Assembly: GCF_933775445.1 (NCBI RefSeq) | Contig: NC_065878.1 | Span: 13,093,395 to 13,157,394 of the forward strand | Direction of reading: 5' to 3' | Source of the DNA: Argentina anserina | Lineage: Eukaryota; Streptophyta; Magnoliopsida; Rosales; Rosaceae | Length of the DNA stretch: 64,000 bases | Shown: one piece after another, positions 12,958 through 25,189 of the stretch | Layout of the letters: every line of letters starts with the position of its first letter | How positions within the stretch are numbered: position 1 is the first letter of the stretch | Made by a program: the position numbers and the translations under genes | The notes under the pieces: model-generated | The model's database searches: none | Seen by the model: only the letters and a program-made list of their open reading frames with translations | What the model was told of the DNA's origin: nothing

Positions 12958-13855
12958 TTTTTACTTTTTTTATTGTTAAAAAATTACAATAAGTAACATT
13001 ATAAATTTTCATATATCAATTGAAAAACTATAGAAGTTTTGATAAACTTCGTTTATGATTTGAGGGAGAAAAATTGTTCAATTGATGTTTGAATTTTTCG
13101 TGTTGATTTTAATATTTGGTGAGTTCCAAATCAAAAATGAAAAAAAAAACAACATTATTAATTATAAATTTAGCAGTGAAAGAGAAAATTAATTTGAGAT
13201 AGATTTTATAATTATTAAGAATTTTTTGAGTTCTTTATAATAATTGAATATTAGAATTGGAAAGAAATTAATGTATAGTAGTTTGATTAGAAATCTTATA
13301 ATGATATATGGATTATGGGCATTTTCGGAAAACTAGAGGAGTCTAAATAACATTTTCTGAAATTGTTAAATTCATACCTCAAAAAAGGTATTTGGACCTC
13401 TTTACTTAATAGACCTCCATTTCACTTTTCCAAATACTTAAAATGCTATTTAGACTTCTCTAGTTTTCCGACAATGCCCATAATCCATATATCATTATTA
13501 GATTTCCAATCAAACTCCTATCCATTAATTTCTTTCTAATTCTAATATTCAATTATTGTAAAGAACTCGATTTTTTTTTAATAATTACAAAATCCATCTC
13601 AAATTAATTTTCTCTTTCACTCTTAAATTTATAATTAATAATGTTGTTTTGTTTTTCATTTTTGATTTGGAACTCACTAAATATTAAAATCAACACGAAA
13701 AATTCAAACATCAATTGAACAATTTTTCTCCCTCAGATCCTAAATGAAGTTTATAAAAACTTCTATAGTTTTTCAATTGATACATGAAAATTTTTAATTT
13801 TATTTATTGTAAATTGTTAACAATAAAAAAAAGTAGAAATAAGTCATCTTATTCT
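12958..13855. repeat. Long fold-back (inverted repeat with ~400-bp arms)
   Basis: The left arm (about 12958-13362) and the right arm (about 13433-13855) are reverse complements with scattered mismatches and small indels. Examples are ATATATGGATTATGGGCATT (left, near 13303) against AATGCCCATAATCCATATAT (right, near 13474), and GAAAAACTATAGAAGTTTT against AAAACTTCTATAGTTTTTC at the outer side. The loop is about 70 bp. No protein is encoded. It is a fold-back or large MITE, and I could not fix a target duplication. Confidence 0.8.
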
Positions 13856-16387
13856 AATTTCTAAAATGGAGTTTTCCTGTAGTAAATAAAGAATTACCGA
13901 AAAATGAAAATATATTTTATATTTGCGATTGTAAAATAGGTACGTATGTTGAAAATTCTCTTGTTTTTTTTTTCATTTTTTTCACTCATATATGTCTTTC
14001 GAATAATTTCATATGTTTAAAAAGTCAATACTAACTTAGAAAAAAAGAGGTAAGTGTTTTTTTTTTAAAGTATGAATAGAAGCTCCCACTTCATGTAAAA
14101 CATAATCGAGTTTAGACATAATAGACCCACTAATCTAATACTTTAATCAAGTTATTACAAGTGATATATAATTGCATCCTTGACACGGTAAGTATCGACA
14201 CGAGTGAATATATATCTATTCCAATATTCAAGCTCAAGATGTATATACCTAACTTCTTAATAATTAAGTCCTTACCTCTTTGAAATTAGATGATTCTTTT
14301 TCGTGTGTGTATTATTTAGGCAGTCGATCAATTCATATAATTAACCATCTTCATCTCATTCTGTTAACGATATGATATGATCAATTCATATATACTATAA
14401 TTACTATGTATACATGCAGAAGTAATTAACTATTGTGATCTTAATTTTACTTCCAATAATTACATTGAAACAGTAAATCATCACATCAATATCATTCGAC
14501 TGATCATGTAGTGGTCCATAGTTGAGCCAAAAAAACCAAAAAAGGATGTACGACAATGGGATCAAATACTGAAACCAAGAATCTCTCAGAGCTATAGACT
14601 AGTCTAATCATGAAATGATATCCTCAACAACTCTGAGTTGTTTCTTTGGGCAGAAGCGCGCATGTAACGCGCCGATGATTAACTCTAAACCAAAGAAGGC
14701 ATCAGCCATGCCATGGGTTGCGGTGCGGTGTTTTAGAATGTCTCATGAATTATTAAGGTTAGCACAAGTGATGAAAAAATGACCGAGGATAACCAAACTA
14801 AAATTGTACTACATTGTAGGTGCATACTATGTACGTATGTCACTCTTTTGAAGTTATATATATATATATGATATTATAAATTGAGTATTATATATAGGAA
14901 GATCGAGTGTTATACTTAGTTCTTTACAATTCATCGTAAACTATGCTTAAAATGATAATGATAATCATAACATTTCGATGCACATTATTAGTTATATGTG
15001 TGTGTGAACTGTGAAGCAAGCAAATTCTATCCTTTTTTTTTTCATGAATACAAACGTACGTACTTACAATTGGATCGATAATGTATGTTAAAATGTAGAT
15101 GAACAAAATGGAGTCTCACATGCTATATGAAAAGAACATTTTCTGCCTACCATATTGAATCAAATTCCCAGGACAGACCAACCACATAGCCATTGCTTCC
15201 CCTCAAGAACTTGGGGGGCCAATTATACCCACGTTCCAAGGAACTTGAAATAGACATGTGAAGATGACATTTTATCAACCCTAGCTAGAAGGCTAGAAGC
15301 CTGTTAATGGCATTACACAAAGAATTGAAAGAATTAATGATGAGAAAACCAACTTAAAATTTGCAAGTTTAAGGCAATTACACAAAAAATCAAATTGCCA
15401 TTAACAGGCTTGCCATTCATCAAATTGTCATCCACCTTTGAAGAATCTGCCTTGCCGGTCACCGTCTAACATCGTCAGTCGTCACCACCCAAACTCGAAG
15501 CATTTTCGCTCGCCGCGAGTAGCTTGTATGCGCCCACGCCAATGCATCATATGACAAGGTTGGGGCGCAACTCGCAAGGGAAATAGAAGGAAGTGGAATC
15601 CATAATGGGGTTGGATCGAGTTGTTCGTAATCAACCTTGCTCTCAGCTCGGATCCTTGTACAACTCCCTTAAACCGTTATGGGATCTCAAATATACCAAA
15701 GAAAAGGTACAAACATTTTTTTTACCTATGTAAAATACTGATAAAAATCGGAAAATATTGAACAAAATCGATCTTAGCACGTACTAGTTATATAGCACGT
15801 AAATGGTCACCTGTTCAAAGTTCTTAAATACGTAGCAGTGGTGACAGTTCACAACTCATTCATGGCCTTCAAAAAGAATCCATTTATGACTTTATGTTCC
15901 TTTTGCAGCTGAGCCTTAATTCACAGAACAACTAATTGAGCTCGACTGAGATACAATCAAGAATATCGATGGATCAGCTCATTAAGTACAGGTACAAATT
16001 GGTGGCTCATTAAATATACTTTTATGCTCAAAGTATATGTACATTCGTATGAAATACACTAACGTGGAATTGTGATCTCAAATCGTAATTTTTATTAGTA
16101 TTTGGCCGGATGCATGTCTATTACGTACAGAAGTCTCATGTTCAATCAAAATGGTTAATTTTCTTGTTATGATCGATAAACATACATTTGTAGAGGTTTC
16201 TTGACATTATTTAGGACGTTCTCATTGAGGATGATTGTAATGCATTATTAGGTTTAGACATTTTGTTCCCCTCGGTGTGCTATCCAAATGATATGAATAA
16301 TGATTAGGTGGGAGCTCTCCGACCTAATGAGCTCCCCACTCGGTTTCAAAATAAATAAAAAGTTCAAAAATCATCGTCCCTCTTGGT

Positions 16388-16398
<11 letters not shown>
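13856..16398. other. AT-rich intergenic DNA, no gene seen
   Basis: The stretch has short TA repeats (near 14850), a moderately GC-rich patch (15420-15660) without a recognisable protein, and a short inverted pair AGCCTGTTAATGGCA / TGCCATTAACAGGCT (about 15298-15312 and 15396-15410). No gene could be supported. Confidence 0.45.

Positions 16399-16430
<32 letters not shown>
16399..16430. repeat. (TA)n microsatellite
   Basis: About 16 TA units lie directly before the MITE at 16431. A shorter TA run follows the MITE, so the MITE probably inserted into the TA tract. Confidence 0.9.
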
Positions 16431-16435
<5 letters not shown>

Positions 16436-16826
16436 ATTCAGAGTAAAAGTTCACTCTGAAATTACAGAGTGAAGTTTCAATTTTGGCACACTTTTCGGTT
16501 AAATATTTTTTACCATAAGTGATTCAATACTTATGTATGTTATTCAAAATTATCTCTACAAAGTTTCATCTAATTCGACAATGGTTTGAGCTTTTTAAAT
16601 TAAGATTTACACGAACGGTTCATGTTGAACATTTTTAATTCATTCATTGATTTAATCTAAATTCAATACCTTAACGATGTCTGAATTAGATGAAATTTTG
16701 TAGAGATGATGTTGAATAACATACCTAAATATTGAATAGCTTATGGTGAAAATTTGACCGAAAATGTGTCAAAATTAGAACTTCACTATGTAATTTTAAA
16801 GTGAAGTTTCACTCTAAACAGAGACT
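16431..16826. mobile_element. ~400-bp MITE with near full-length inverted arms
   Basis: The left end AGTCTATTCAGAGTAAAAGT and the reversed right end AGTCTCTGTTTAGAGTGAAA are similar. The similarity continues inward (ACCATAAG..ATTCAATA, GTATGTTATTCAA, TCTCTACAAA.TTTCATCTAA) to a short central loop near 16610. Both sides are TA-rich, which fits a TA target (Tc1/mariner-like) but does not prove it. It lies about 1.0 kb upstream of the AGL6 start codon. Confidence 0.75.
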
Positions 16827-17831
16827 ATATATATATATACTTACTTTGTTTAAAGTTATCTTTGGCCTAGCTAATTTGGAAGAAATGATTTTTCGGTTTG
16901 CAATGCAAACCAGGTTATCAATCTTCAACGGCAGGGAAGCGAAGTACGTGGTCGTTGCTCAGCGATAACCTCGATCCCGAACTGCCCCTAGCCTTCTACG
17001 TACTCGATTTATGATTCGCGTGACGCAGAGCCCTTGGTTCAAGCTACATAGCAAAACTTCTTAAAGGAGCGGGGTCATAGACTCACAGCAATACCCCATT
17101 AGACGCCCACTTAAGCTATAAACTTGCATTACCAACGTACGGACTTGGACGATTTCAAAAGCAAAAAAAAATCAATTCTTTAGCTAATCCAATTTATTCT
17201 GGGGCCATTTTATAACAATTAGGGTTAGGGTTTCGAAAGCTAATTCTTAACACCCTAAATCAACTCTCCATTTTCTATTATTGTTCATGAACTTCATGTA
17301 TACAAGTATGATTCATGAGCTCATATGATCCTAAGAGGGCTCTCCTCCACATGGGAGTAAGTGAGTAACAAGTAGTACACCTCACAGCTGGGCGGTGCAG
17401 TCAAACCGAGTGGCGCGTGGGTTTGAATGATGATCTAACCCTGGAAGGCAACTCTGCCCTCACAGACATAGACCAATAGCTTTGCCAAAATCCAGTAATG
17501 GTAAAATAGGAAAAAGAAAAAGAAAGAACAAAATAGTAATGGGTTGTCCATTTTTGCTGTAATGGAAATCTTAACATGTGCCTCTTGTCTCTGCCAAAAC
17601 ACAACCCCATATAACACACCCCTGTGAACTCCCACTTCTCCCACAGACGAAAACCCATTTCACCAGCTTCACCATTTTTGGGTAGCACCCGAGAAAAGAG
17701 GAATACACTTAATAATGATAATAGGAATCCGTCATAAGAAAAATAAATAACAAAGATTTACACACACATATATATAGAATTTGACAGAAGCAGAGGTAAA
17801 GGAAAAGTGGTCAGAGGTGGTGTTGATAAAA
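16827..17831 (+). promoter_or_regulatory. Upstream region of AGL6
   Basis: This 1-kb region lies between the MITE and the AGL6 ATG. A telo-box-like TTAGGGTTAGGG is at 17219-17230. A TATA-like ATATATATAG is near 17769, only about 60 bp before the ATG, so it would leave a very short leader. The true transcription start cannot be fixed from sequence. The block 16900-17150 has a different base composition from its surroundings and is treated as a finding. No perfect CArG box was found. Confidence 0.4.
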
Positions 17832-18354
17832 ATGGGGAGGGGAAGAGTGGAGCTCAAGAGAATAGAGAACAAGATCAACCGCCAAGTGACTTTTTCAAAG
17901 AGGAGAAATGGTTTGCTCAAAAAAGCATATGAGCTCTCTGTGCTTTGTGATGCTGAGGTTGCCCTTATCATCTTCTCTAGTCGAGGCAAGCTTTACGAGT
18001 TTGCAAGTTCTGGGTATATCCCTCTCTTTATCTCTCTATATTTTTCTGTTAAATGTCTTGGTTTTCTTGGTTTACGTAATACTGCTTATTCAGATTCTTT
18101 CTTTTTTCTCTGCAAAGTTCGGTGAATTGCTTTTGGATTTCTGGGTTTCACTTCTTATTTCTGTGAGACCAAGGGTGGTATCTCTTTGTCTTTCGCTCTG
18201 TATCTCTGTGTTTTTCTGTGTTGCATTTCCATACTCATAAAGCTTATGCTTTTATCTCTCTGACTTCTCTCTCTTCCACTCTTTACTATCTTCTGGGCAT
18301 TTCTGGGTTTTGATGCAAAGCCAGAAATGACTAGGTTTTCCATGGCAGATCGAC

Positions 18355-18391
<37 letters not shown>

Positions 18392-21300
18392 CTGGGTATA
18401 CGATTGTGTTGTCCTTAGTTTCTTGACTGATCTGTTGTTTTGATCATCTGAGAACATCTGATGATGATGATGAGATGTGAGTTTAACAACCTGTGACTGA
18501 CAAGGAATGAAACTCTTCTAATTACCTCTGTGGAAGAGACTGAGTTTACCTTGACCCTCTCTGTCTCTCTGGAAAGTAACCAAAGGGCATATGGTGCTCT
18601 CAGAAACTTGTCCTCATTTCTTTAGATCCTTTTATCTGTTGGGTTTAGCTAGGCCTTCTTCTTCTGGTTCTTTCTCTATAATTGCTTCTATTACCTTTGC
18701 TTCAATTTTTGGATCCTTAGGTTTATTTTTGAATTCTTTTCCTTTATATATATATATATATATATGAATAAATGATTAAAATCTCCACAAGATGAGCTTG
18801 TGTGATAAATCAAGCACAGATACCTAGTTCTTGGGTTTGTGTTATTTATTACAAGCTGAAGATATACATGAAATCAATCTTGTACTCTCACATCTTTTGT
18901 TTCCCTGATAATTCAACCTTCTGGAAAAAAGATATTGCTGTCTAGGGTTTGCTCATTTTTGATAAAGTCACAGTCTTTAGGAAAATTTTCAAACATATTT
19001 TTGAAATGTCTGAATTTCATCCAAGTGTTTTTACCTAAAAATTGCCCTTAACCCAGGTAAAATTTTAATTTGCAAGAAATTGTTTTCTCAGTGCTCCAGA
19101 TTTCTAATTGTATGCTCCATTTTGGTGAATGCTACATTAAATTGCATAAATTGGTTATACATTATTTCCATGATAGACTATCTGTCTCCAGTTTCCAGTA
19201 AATTTTGTATTGTTTTGCTATTTTGGTGAAAATCTACCTTTACACAGACACCCTCGCTCTTACTTCTTTCAAAGCCATATACATCTCATGGACTGGCCTG
19301 GGGTGCAGTGATCTATCTGATCATATCAGTCCATTATTAGCTTCTATATATAAACTCTTATTTCCCTTTATTTCACTTTGTATGAAACTCAGCCAAAAGA
19401 TTTATTTTAAAAGGATGGAAATAATAATAAAAAAAATCCATCATATCTTCGGTTTTAATGATTTCCACTGTTGGACTTCTGCCTAGATGCATCTTTGTTT
19501 GTTTTGAAAACATTTACGCTGTTGCTCATTAATTAGTATTTAATCAAACCCTAAGCTAGACATAAAATACTGTATAGGTTTCATTTAGGATTCAGTTCTT
19601 CACGTTTGGCTAATGGCTATAATTATCAACTAATTTGAAGCCTTAACTCAACAGATTCATCTATAATCGATTTAAAATTGATCTACCTGAAAACATGAGT
19701 TCAGTAATTAAGTTACTTCAATTAAGGTTCAAATTATCCAATTCTGCTATATATTAAGGTTTAAAGTAAAGTGCTTCTCTCACTATACTCTTTTGATGAT
19801 CTCCTCAATCTATCTTAGTAGTATGACCCAAACCCTTGAGCGATACCAACGCAGCAACTACAGTTCTCATGACAACACCATCAAACGGGAAACAGAGGTA
19901 GCGTCAACCTACCATACACTAATTTGGTTTCCCAAAGTTTCTCATGATTTCCTTTGAACTTGAACTTAGTCACCCACATGTGTTTTAATTTCTTATCTTC
20001 TGCCAGTGCTGGTATGAAGAAGTCTCAAAGCTGAGAGCCAAATATGACTCACTTTTGCGAACTCAAAGGTTAGTTTCATGGTCTGACATATAGCTATTTT
20101 ATTTATTAGAAACCACTTAATAAACATATCCAAGTACACAAGTACTAATTAAACTTGTTGTAATGTAACTTTGTGATGTTTTCAATTAATTCAGGCATCT
20201 GCTTGGGGAAGACCTTGGACCACTGAGTGTGAAGGAGTTGCAAAATCTTGAGAAACAACTTGAAGGAGCTCTCACACAAGCCAGACAAAGGAAGGTGCTT
20301 ACCCATCTACATATGATTATATTTCTTTTAGATCTTGCTTTGGTTTAATCAAAATGTGAGTTTATTCAGATATTTTCAATTGTACTTATGAAATGTTAAT
20401 AATTGATGTAGACACAGATTATGATTGAACAAATGGAACATCTGCGCAAAAAGGTAAGATAGTATGTAATAATTTCTTTTTAAATTACCAATATAAGATA
20501 GAATTCCTGAATCTGTGTGTTCTTGCAATTCATGTGTACAAAGAAATGTTAATGAATGCTCAATTTTTTTTCTTGTTTATATGTAAAGAAAGCTATGTAA
20601 AGAAAGCTGATTAGATAAATCCTGTATTCCTCAGAAGCTTATAGATTCATCACTTCATGTACCTGTTGTTTTGGTTAAGAGAAATTAGTTTCGCATATTA
20701 AATGGCTGTTGTGCACGGACATACGAGTAAGAAACCAGCCATTTAAACATAATATTAGTTTCATTATCTTGCTTAGAAATCAGTCTATTGTATTGTCTAA
20801 CTATAATATTAGAATGATGTATATGCAATAATATATGCGTATGCGGTCTTGATACATAATCCGTACTCTTGCAGCTAGTTCATGTGAAATGTATTATATG
20901 ATCTCAACTGTACTAGATGCATCTCTCTGGATCTAATTCCACAAATTAAGATGAAACTTTTACAATCCTAAATGAATTGTTCAATCTCTCCTCTTCCTAT
21001 GAATTCTTGTGATATAATCAATCTGACATATGCTTCATATCTATTTTTTTATGACATCAGGAGCGACAGCTTGGAGACCTTAACCTGCAGCTCAGGGATA
21101 AGGTAAGACTGAGAAGATGAAAGTTCTATCATATTTCCTATATTTGTTGGTAATAGTGTAATAATCCCAACATCTATGTAATATTTTCTGAAATGCTAAA
21201 CGTATGCATGCTTTAATTTTAGCTTCAAAAGGAGGGAGAAAATCTCAAAGCCATTCAAGACTTTTGGAGCTCCAACACTGCGGCAGCTGGGAATAACAAC

Positions 21301-21920
21301 TTCTTACATCCTTCACAAGCCAGTCACATGGATCCCCCTCCTGAACCCATCTTACAAATTGGGTACACAACTTTGTCTTTCCTGCATTTTTTTGCTAGAA
21401 GTACGTCATGAACTTGACACAAATATATTGCATAATGGGAACGATATCATGAATTACAAAAATACTAGACAACAATGTTATATCCCTTCTAAGTTCTAAC
21501 CTTATGAAGATCTATATATCTAGTGAAAGTATAACTAGACCCTCATGTCCATTCATCTCAAATTTCTCAACCACTACTTGTACTCTTTTGTGCACAAAAT
21601 GGAAAAGATGGCCTCTTGTCATGCATGAATATGTCATTTCCTATATTGCTCCTATATCATGAACAAAATTAATAGAACATCACGGGATTAGAAGTTCAGA
21701 AACAGACACACACACACACACATATATGTTCTAAATAGCTAGCTGGTATTTAATGAGTCTGTTTCCAAACTCAGAAATTGGTGAAAGCGAAAAGTGCTTA
21801 TTGGTATTCTATTGTTGTCTGAGCAGGTACCAGCACTACGTTGCTGCTGAATCAGCAGAAGTTCCGAAGAGCATGGCCATGGCTGCCGAGACCAACTTCA
21901 TCCAGGGATGGGTTCTTTGA
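17832..21920 (+). CDS. AGL6: AGL6-type MIKC MADS-box transcription factor
   Basis: The exons are 17832-18013, 19822-19897, 20007-20068, 20195-20294, 20412-20453, 21061-21102, 21223-21362 and 21827-21920. All introns are GT-AG, the joined frame is open, and it encodes 245 aa. Exon sizes 182, 76, 62, 100, 42 and 42 are those of MIKC genes. The MADS domain (residues 1-60) begins [20 protein letters not shown]. The I region contains TLERYQRS, and the K domain runs from about residue 88 to 170 ([20 protein letters not shown]). The C-terminus has both AGL6-clade motifs, EPILQIGY and NFIQGWVL. Known relatives bind CArG boxes in the nucleus as part of floral tetramers. Intron 1 is 1.8 kb, the usual place for regulatory sites in this family, and holds a (CT)15 run. 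Exon 2 has two acceptors 3 bp apart (TAGTAG), so a variant with one extra Ser is possible. Nothing looks broken. Confidence 0.96.
18357..18387. repeat. (CT)n microsatellite in AGL6 intron 1
   Basis: About 15 CT units lie 340 bp inside intron 1. GA/CT runs are known binding sites of plant BASIC PENTACYSTEINE proteins, which regulate several MADS and homeobox genes. A role here is inference. Confidence 0.85.
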
Positions 21921-22633
21921 GTACACTATAGCTATAGCTACAGCTAGTACTCTATCTTCAAGTCTTCAATATAAATAAACAAAAAACTGAACAATAAGTA
22001 GGTATGGATTTGGGCCCTCTAAATTTATCTGATATCATGAGTATATCAGGATTTGCAACTAAGCTTTAGCATATCTAATGTTTTGTAATGGAACTGCATA
22101 CTGCTGTCCATCATATTTACGTACTTATTGAAAATATGGAAGACAAGATCAAGATGTCGATCTATACTTCTTGAACTGTACCTTGCTTGATTTCCTTTAG
22201 TGGAGATTCTACCCGCTCATTTATTAATTTTGCTTATTCAATTTTTTACGGCCCAACTGTTTAAAAGTCATTCACTTGCATTGGGCTAAACATTAGTAGG
22301 CTTTAGAAATTTGAAGAATATTGAAAAGACACAATCAAATGATTTTGAGAGCCTGATTTTGAACTCTACCAAAAAAACAAATTGATTTTGAACTCTACCA
22401 AAAAAACAAATTGATTTTGAACTCTACCAAAAAAACAAATTGATTTTGAACTCTACCAAAGTTCCAGAAATGCGTGTGAGGGGCAAATAGTGCAGAACAT
22501 ATAGACAGCATTCCCCTCCCATAGTGATAAAATTAGAATAACAAATATAATCCCTATCCAAATTTCATCTGTTCTGACTCTGATGGGTAAAATCATCTAA
22601 CAATAAAATATGGATCACACAAGGGTACAAACT
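21921..22633. other. AGL6 3' flank, with a 29-bp tandem repeat
   Basis: This should contain the AGL6 3' UTR. From 22355 to about 22460 a 29-bp unit (starting GATTTTGAACTCTACC) is repeated about 3.7 times with almost no change (starts 22355, 22384, 22413, 22442). No gene is seen before the copia remnant at 22634. Confidence 0.6.
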
Positions 22634-23208
22634 TTAGCATTTAGAGGTGGAGCCGGCAGACATAGGTTGGATGATTGGGATCAACAAATCCAGGAGGTTA
22701 TTCATGTAAACCTCTTCTGTTAAAAAAACCATGCAGAAAAGTATTTTTGACATCAAGTTGGCGAATGGACCAGCTTCGCGACACTGCAATAACAAGAAGA
22801 AGTACTGTGTGTATGGTCGCCGGTTTGATAACATGGTTGAATGTCTCCTCATAATCAATGCCGTGGGCGTTGACGGAAACCCTTGGCAACAAGGCGGGTC
22901 TGTAACGCTCCACTGAGCCATCAGGATGCCATTTTATACGGAAGACCCATTTACAACCAATCAGAGTTTGAGAGGGAGATGGAGGAACAAGGGTCCGTGT
23001 CTGATTTTTCATGAGAGCATTGATCTCTTCAGCCATAGCAGAGCGCCATTCTTTGGATTCAGAAGCATGTGAATAGCAAGTAGGCTCTAGATCAATAATA
23101 ACAATAAGAAGAGTCTTGGGAATCGAATACCTGACTGTGCCATCGAATCCAATTTTAGGTTTGGTGATCCCATCGTGCAATCTAGTTGCATTGGTGGAGG
23201 AATGGCGG
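22634..23208 (-). pseudogene. Copia element no. 2, RT portion (downstream half)
   Basis: The minus-strand frame 22698-23180 encodes the start of a copia reverse transcriptase: EWRSAMAEEINAL, IGCKWVFRIKWHPDGSVERY, GIDYEETFNHVIKPATI and RQLDVKNTFLHG. A shift near 22700 moves the frame into 22634-22921 (EEVYMNN...). The element breaks off at about 22634, so the RT active site and RNase H are missing. It continues upstream (minus sense) at 26600, past an inserted solo LTR. Confidence 0.88.
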
Positions 23209-24479
23209 TGTAATAACCCTAAAATTTCAAAACAATATTTGGTTAAATTTAAATTCTATTAAGTTGTGAAGTTCGATTAAAACGAATGTGATTGTTTGCG
23301 ATGTTTTGAAACGAAAAACGGAAACGTTTTCGGAACGTTTAATAAGAAAAACGTTACGTTTCCGAACGAAATTATCGACTTTTATTCCGTTGCTCGGTTG
23401 CGAAAACTTCCTTCACGAAAGTTGTAGAGCACGTCGTTACGAGTTCGTGGGTATGTGACGCGTTCTAATCGGATGATGTATGTAGAAGTTATTAACGTCG
23501 GAAGTTAGTTTCCGATTTGGAAACGAGTATATAAAGAACTTTTTCTGTTTTAGGGTTTCCATTTGTGGAAACCCCTCTCTCTCCTCACTCTCTTCGCCTC
23601 CCTCTCTATCTCGCTCTCTCCCCGAAACCTCACTCCCTTCTTCAGAAAATTTCCAGCCACGATCCGACGGGCTCCAACCTCCGTGTCTCTCACCGCCGGT
23701 CTCGATGCATCCGCGAGCTCGACTCCTTCTCCTTCCGGGCAAGACGCAACTCCTCTCGTCGCCGAGGAGCGACGCCTATCTCCTCTGCCCTGCAACGACT
23801 CGCCACTGTTCAAGCCTTCTCCGACGAAGCTAAGGGGTAGAGCAGGTGCACCTCCATCACACCTCAATCCTGCTACACCTACGCTCGAGGGAAGGGACAC
23901 GACGACACCTCCTCGACGAATCGACACGATCGGCGATTCGTTCCTCTCCGACGATTTTCGAAGCCTCCACCGTTCGATCTAGGTATGAGATGATGATTTT
24001 GATGCTTATGTGTGATTGTGTGGTGATTTGAATTGATTTGGGGAAGATTTGGAGGAGGATCGGAGGTAGAGGTGGAGTGTGGAACACCGCCGCCTTAGGC
24101 GGCGCGTGTGAGTGCGTGGAGTAGTCTAGGGGCGGCGTAAGGCCATGGGGAGGAAGAGGAGGAAGAAAAGGAGAGAAATGGGGTGGCGGTGGCGTGATAC
24201 GCGCCGTTGGTGGCATCGGCGCGTGAGCACCACGCGCGGCCTGCTGGCGGGTGGCGCGTGTACCCCACGCGCCGCCACGTGCGGCGGTGCGAACAATTTT
24301 GGCAGAAGTGTATTTTGGTAATTTACTGTGTACAGTAAATGTAAATTTTATTTACGTACGGTAAATGTAATTAAATTTTACCTACGGTAAATGTAAATAT
24401 AAATTACATTCAGTAAATGTAAAAAGTAATTGTAAAAGGGTAATTTAGTAAATTTTATTTACTGAGATTGTATTTACAT

Positions 24480-24720
24480 TTAAACAGTACGTATACGTAC
24501 ATAAATACGTATATAATATTTATACGTACAGAAATACGTATATAGTATTATACGTACATAAATACGTATACAATATTTATACGTACAGAAATACGTATAT
24601 AGTATTATACGTACAGAAATACGTATATAATATTTATACGTACAGAAATACGTATATAATAATTATACGTACAGAAATACGTATATAATATTTATACGTG
24701 CAGAAATACGTATTAATTGT
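24480..24720 (+). repeat. ~29-bp tandem array inside the solo LTR
   Basis: The unit TACGTACAGAAATACGTATA plus an AT-rich tail is repeated about eight times. The 3' LTR of the complete element has only about two units (38170-38230), so the array grew or shrank between copies. Confidence 0.85.
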
Positions 24721-25189
24721 ATATTTGTACAGTAACCGTGAATAGTAACACTGATCAGTAACTTCGTAAAACCGAAAATTGCTGAACAGTAACCGATTAT
24801 TACTGTTTCGGCATTTAAAGGTTTACGAAACGATTCTAAATTCTTTTCTTATCTTTTCAAGGTGATCGTTAAATCAGGAAAAGGAATTATCATCGGGAAT
24901 TGTGGAATTACGCTCGAGTCGATAAGGTGAGTAAAATCTCACTTATTTACGAATCTACCCTTGCGGTGATTCCAAGATGTTTGCAAGAGTTTTTAATATT
25001 GAATTACGACACGTATACAATATAGTGGATTACGTATATATCGTATAAATGGTAATAAGTACATATATATATAGTTTGCTATATTATATACTGTTATGAA
25101 TTCATTGGAATTGGTCATTTCGAATGACGAGAATTAAATGTTGAGCATGTGATGTGATTTTTGTACAATATGAGGTGTGATTATTGTAC

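Noticed and set aside
17401..17989. Minus-strand frames upstream of and over AGL6 exon 1
   Set aside because: They are shadows of the promoter and the MADS exon, with low-complexity translation.
22355..22460. Regular repeats as a possible CRISPR array
   Set aside because: Copies are directly adjacent with no unique spacers, and the genome is plant nuclear.
23550..24216. Overlapping Ser/Pro/Arg-rich frames on both strands
   Set aside because: They are LTR leader sequence with biased composition. No strand shows protein-like conservation between LTR copies.
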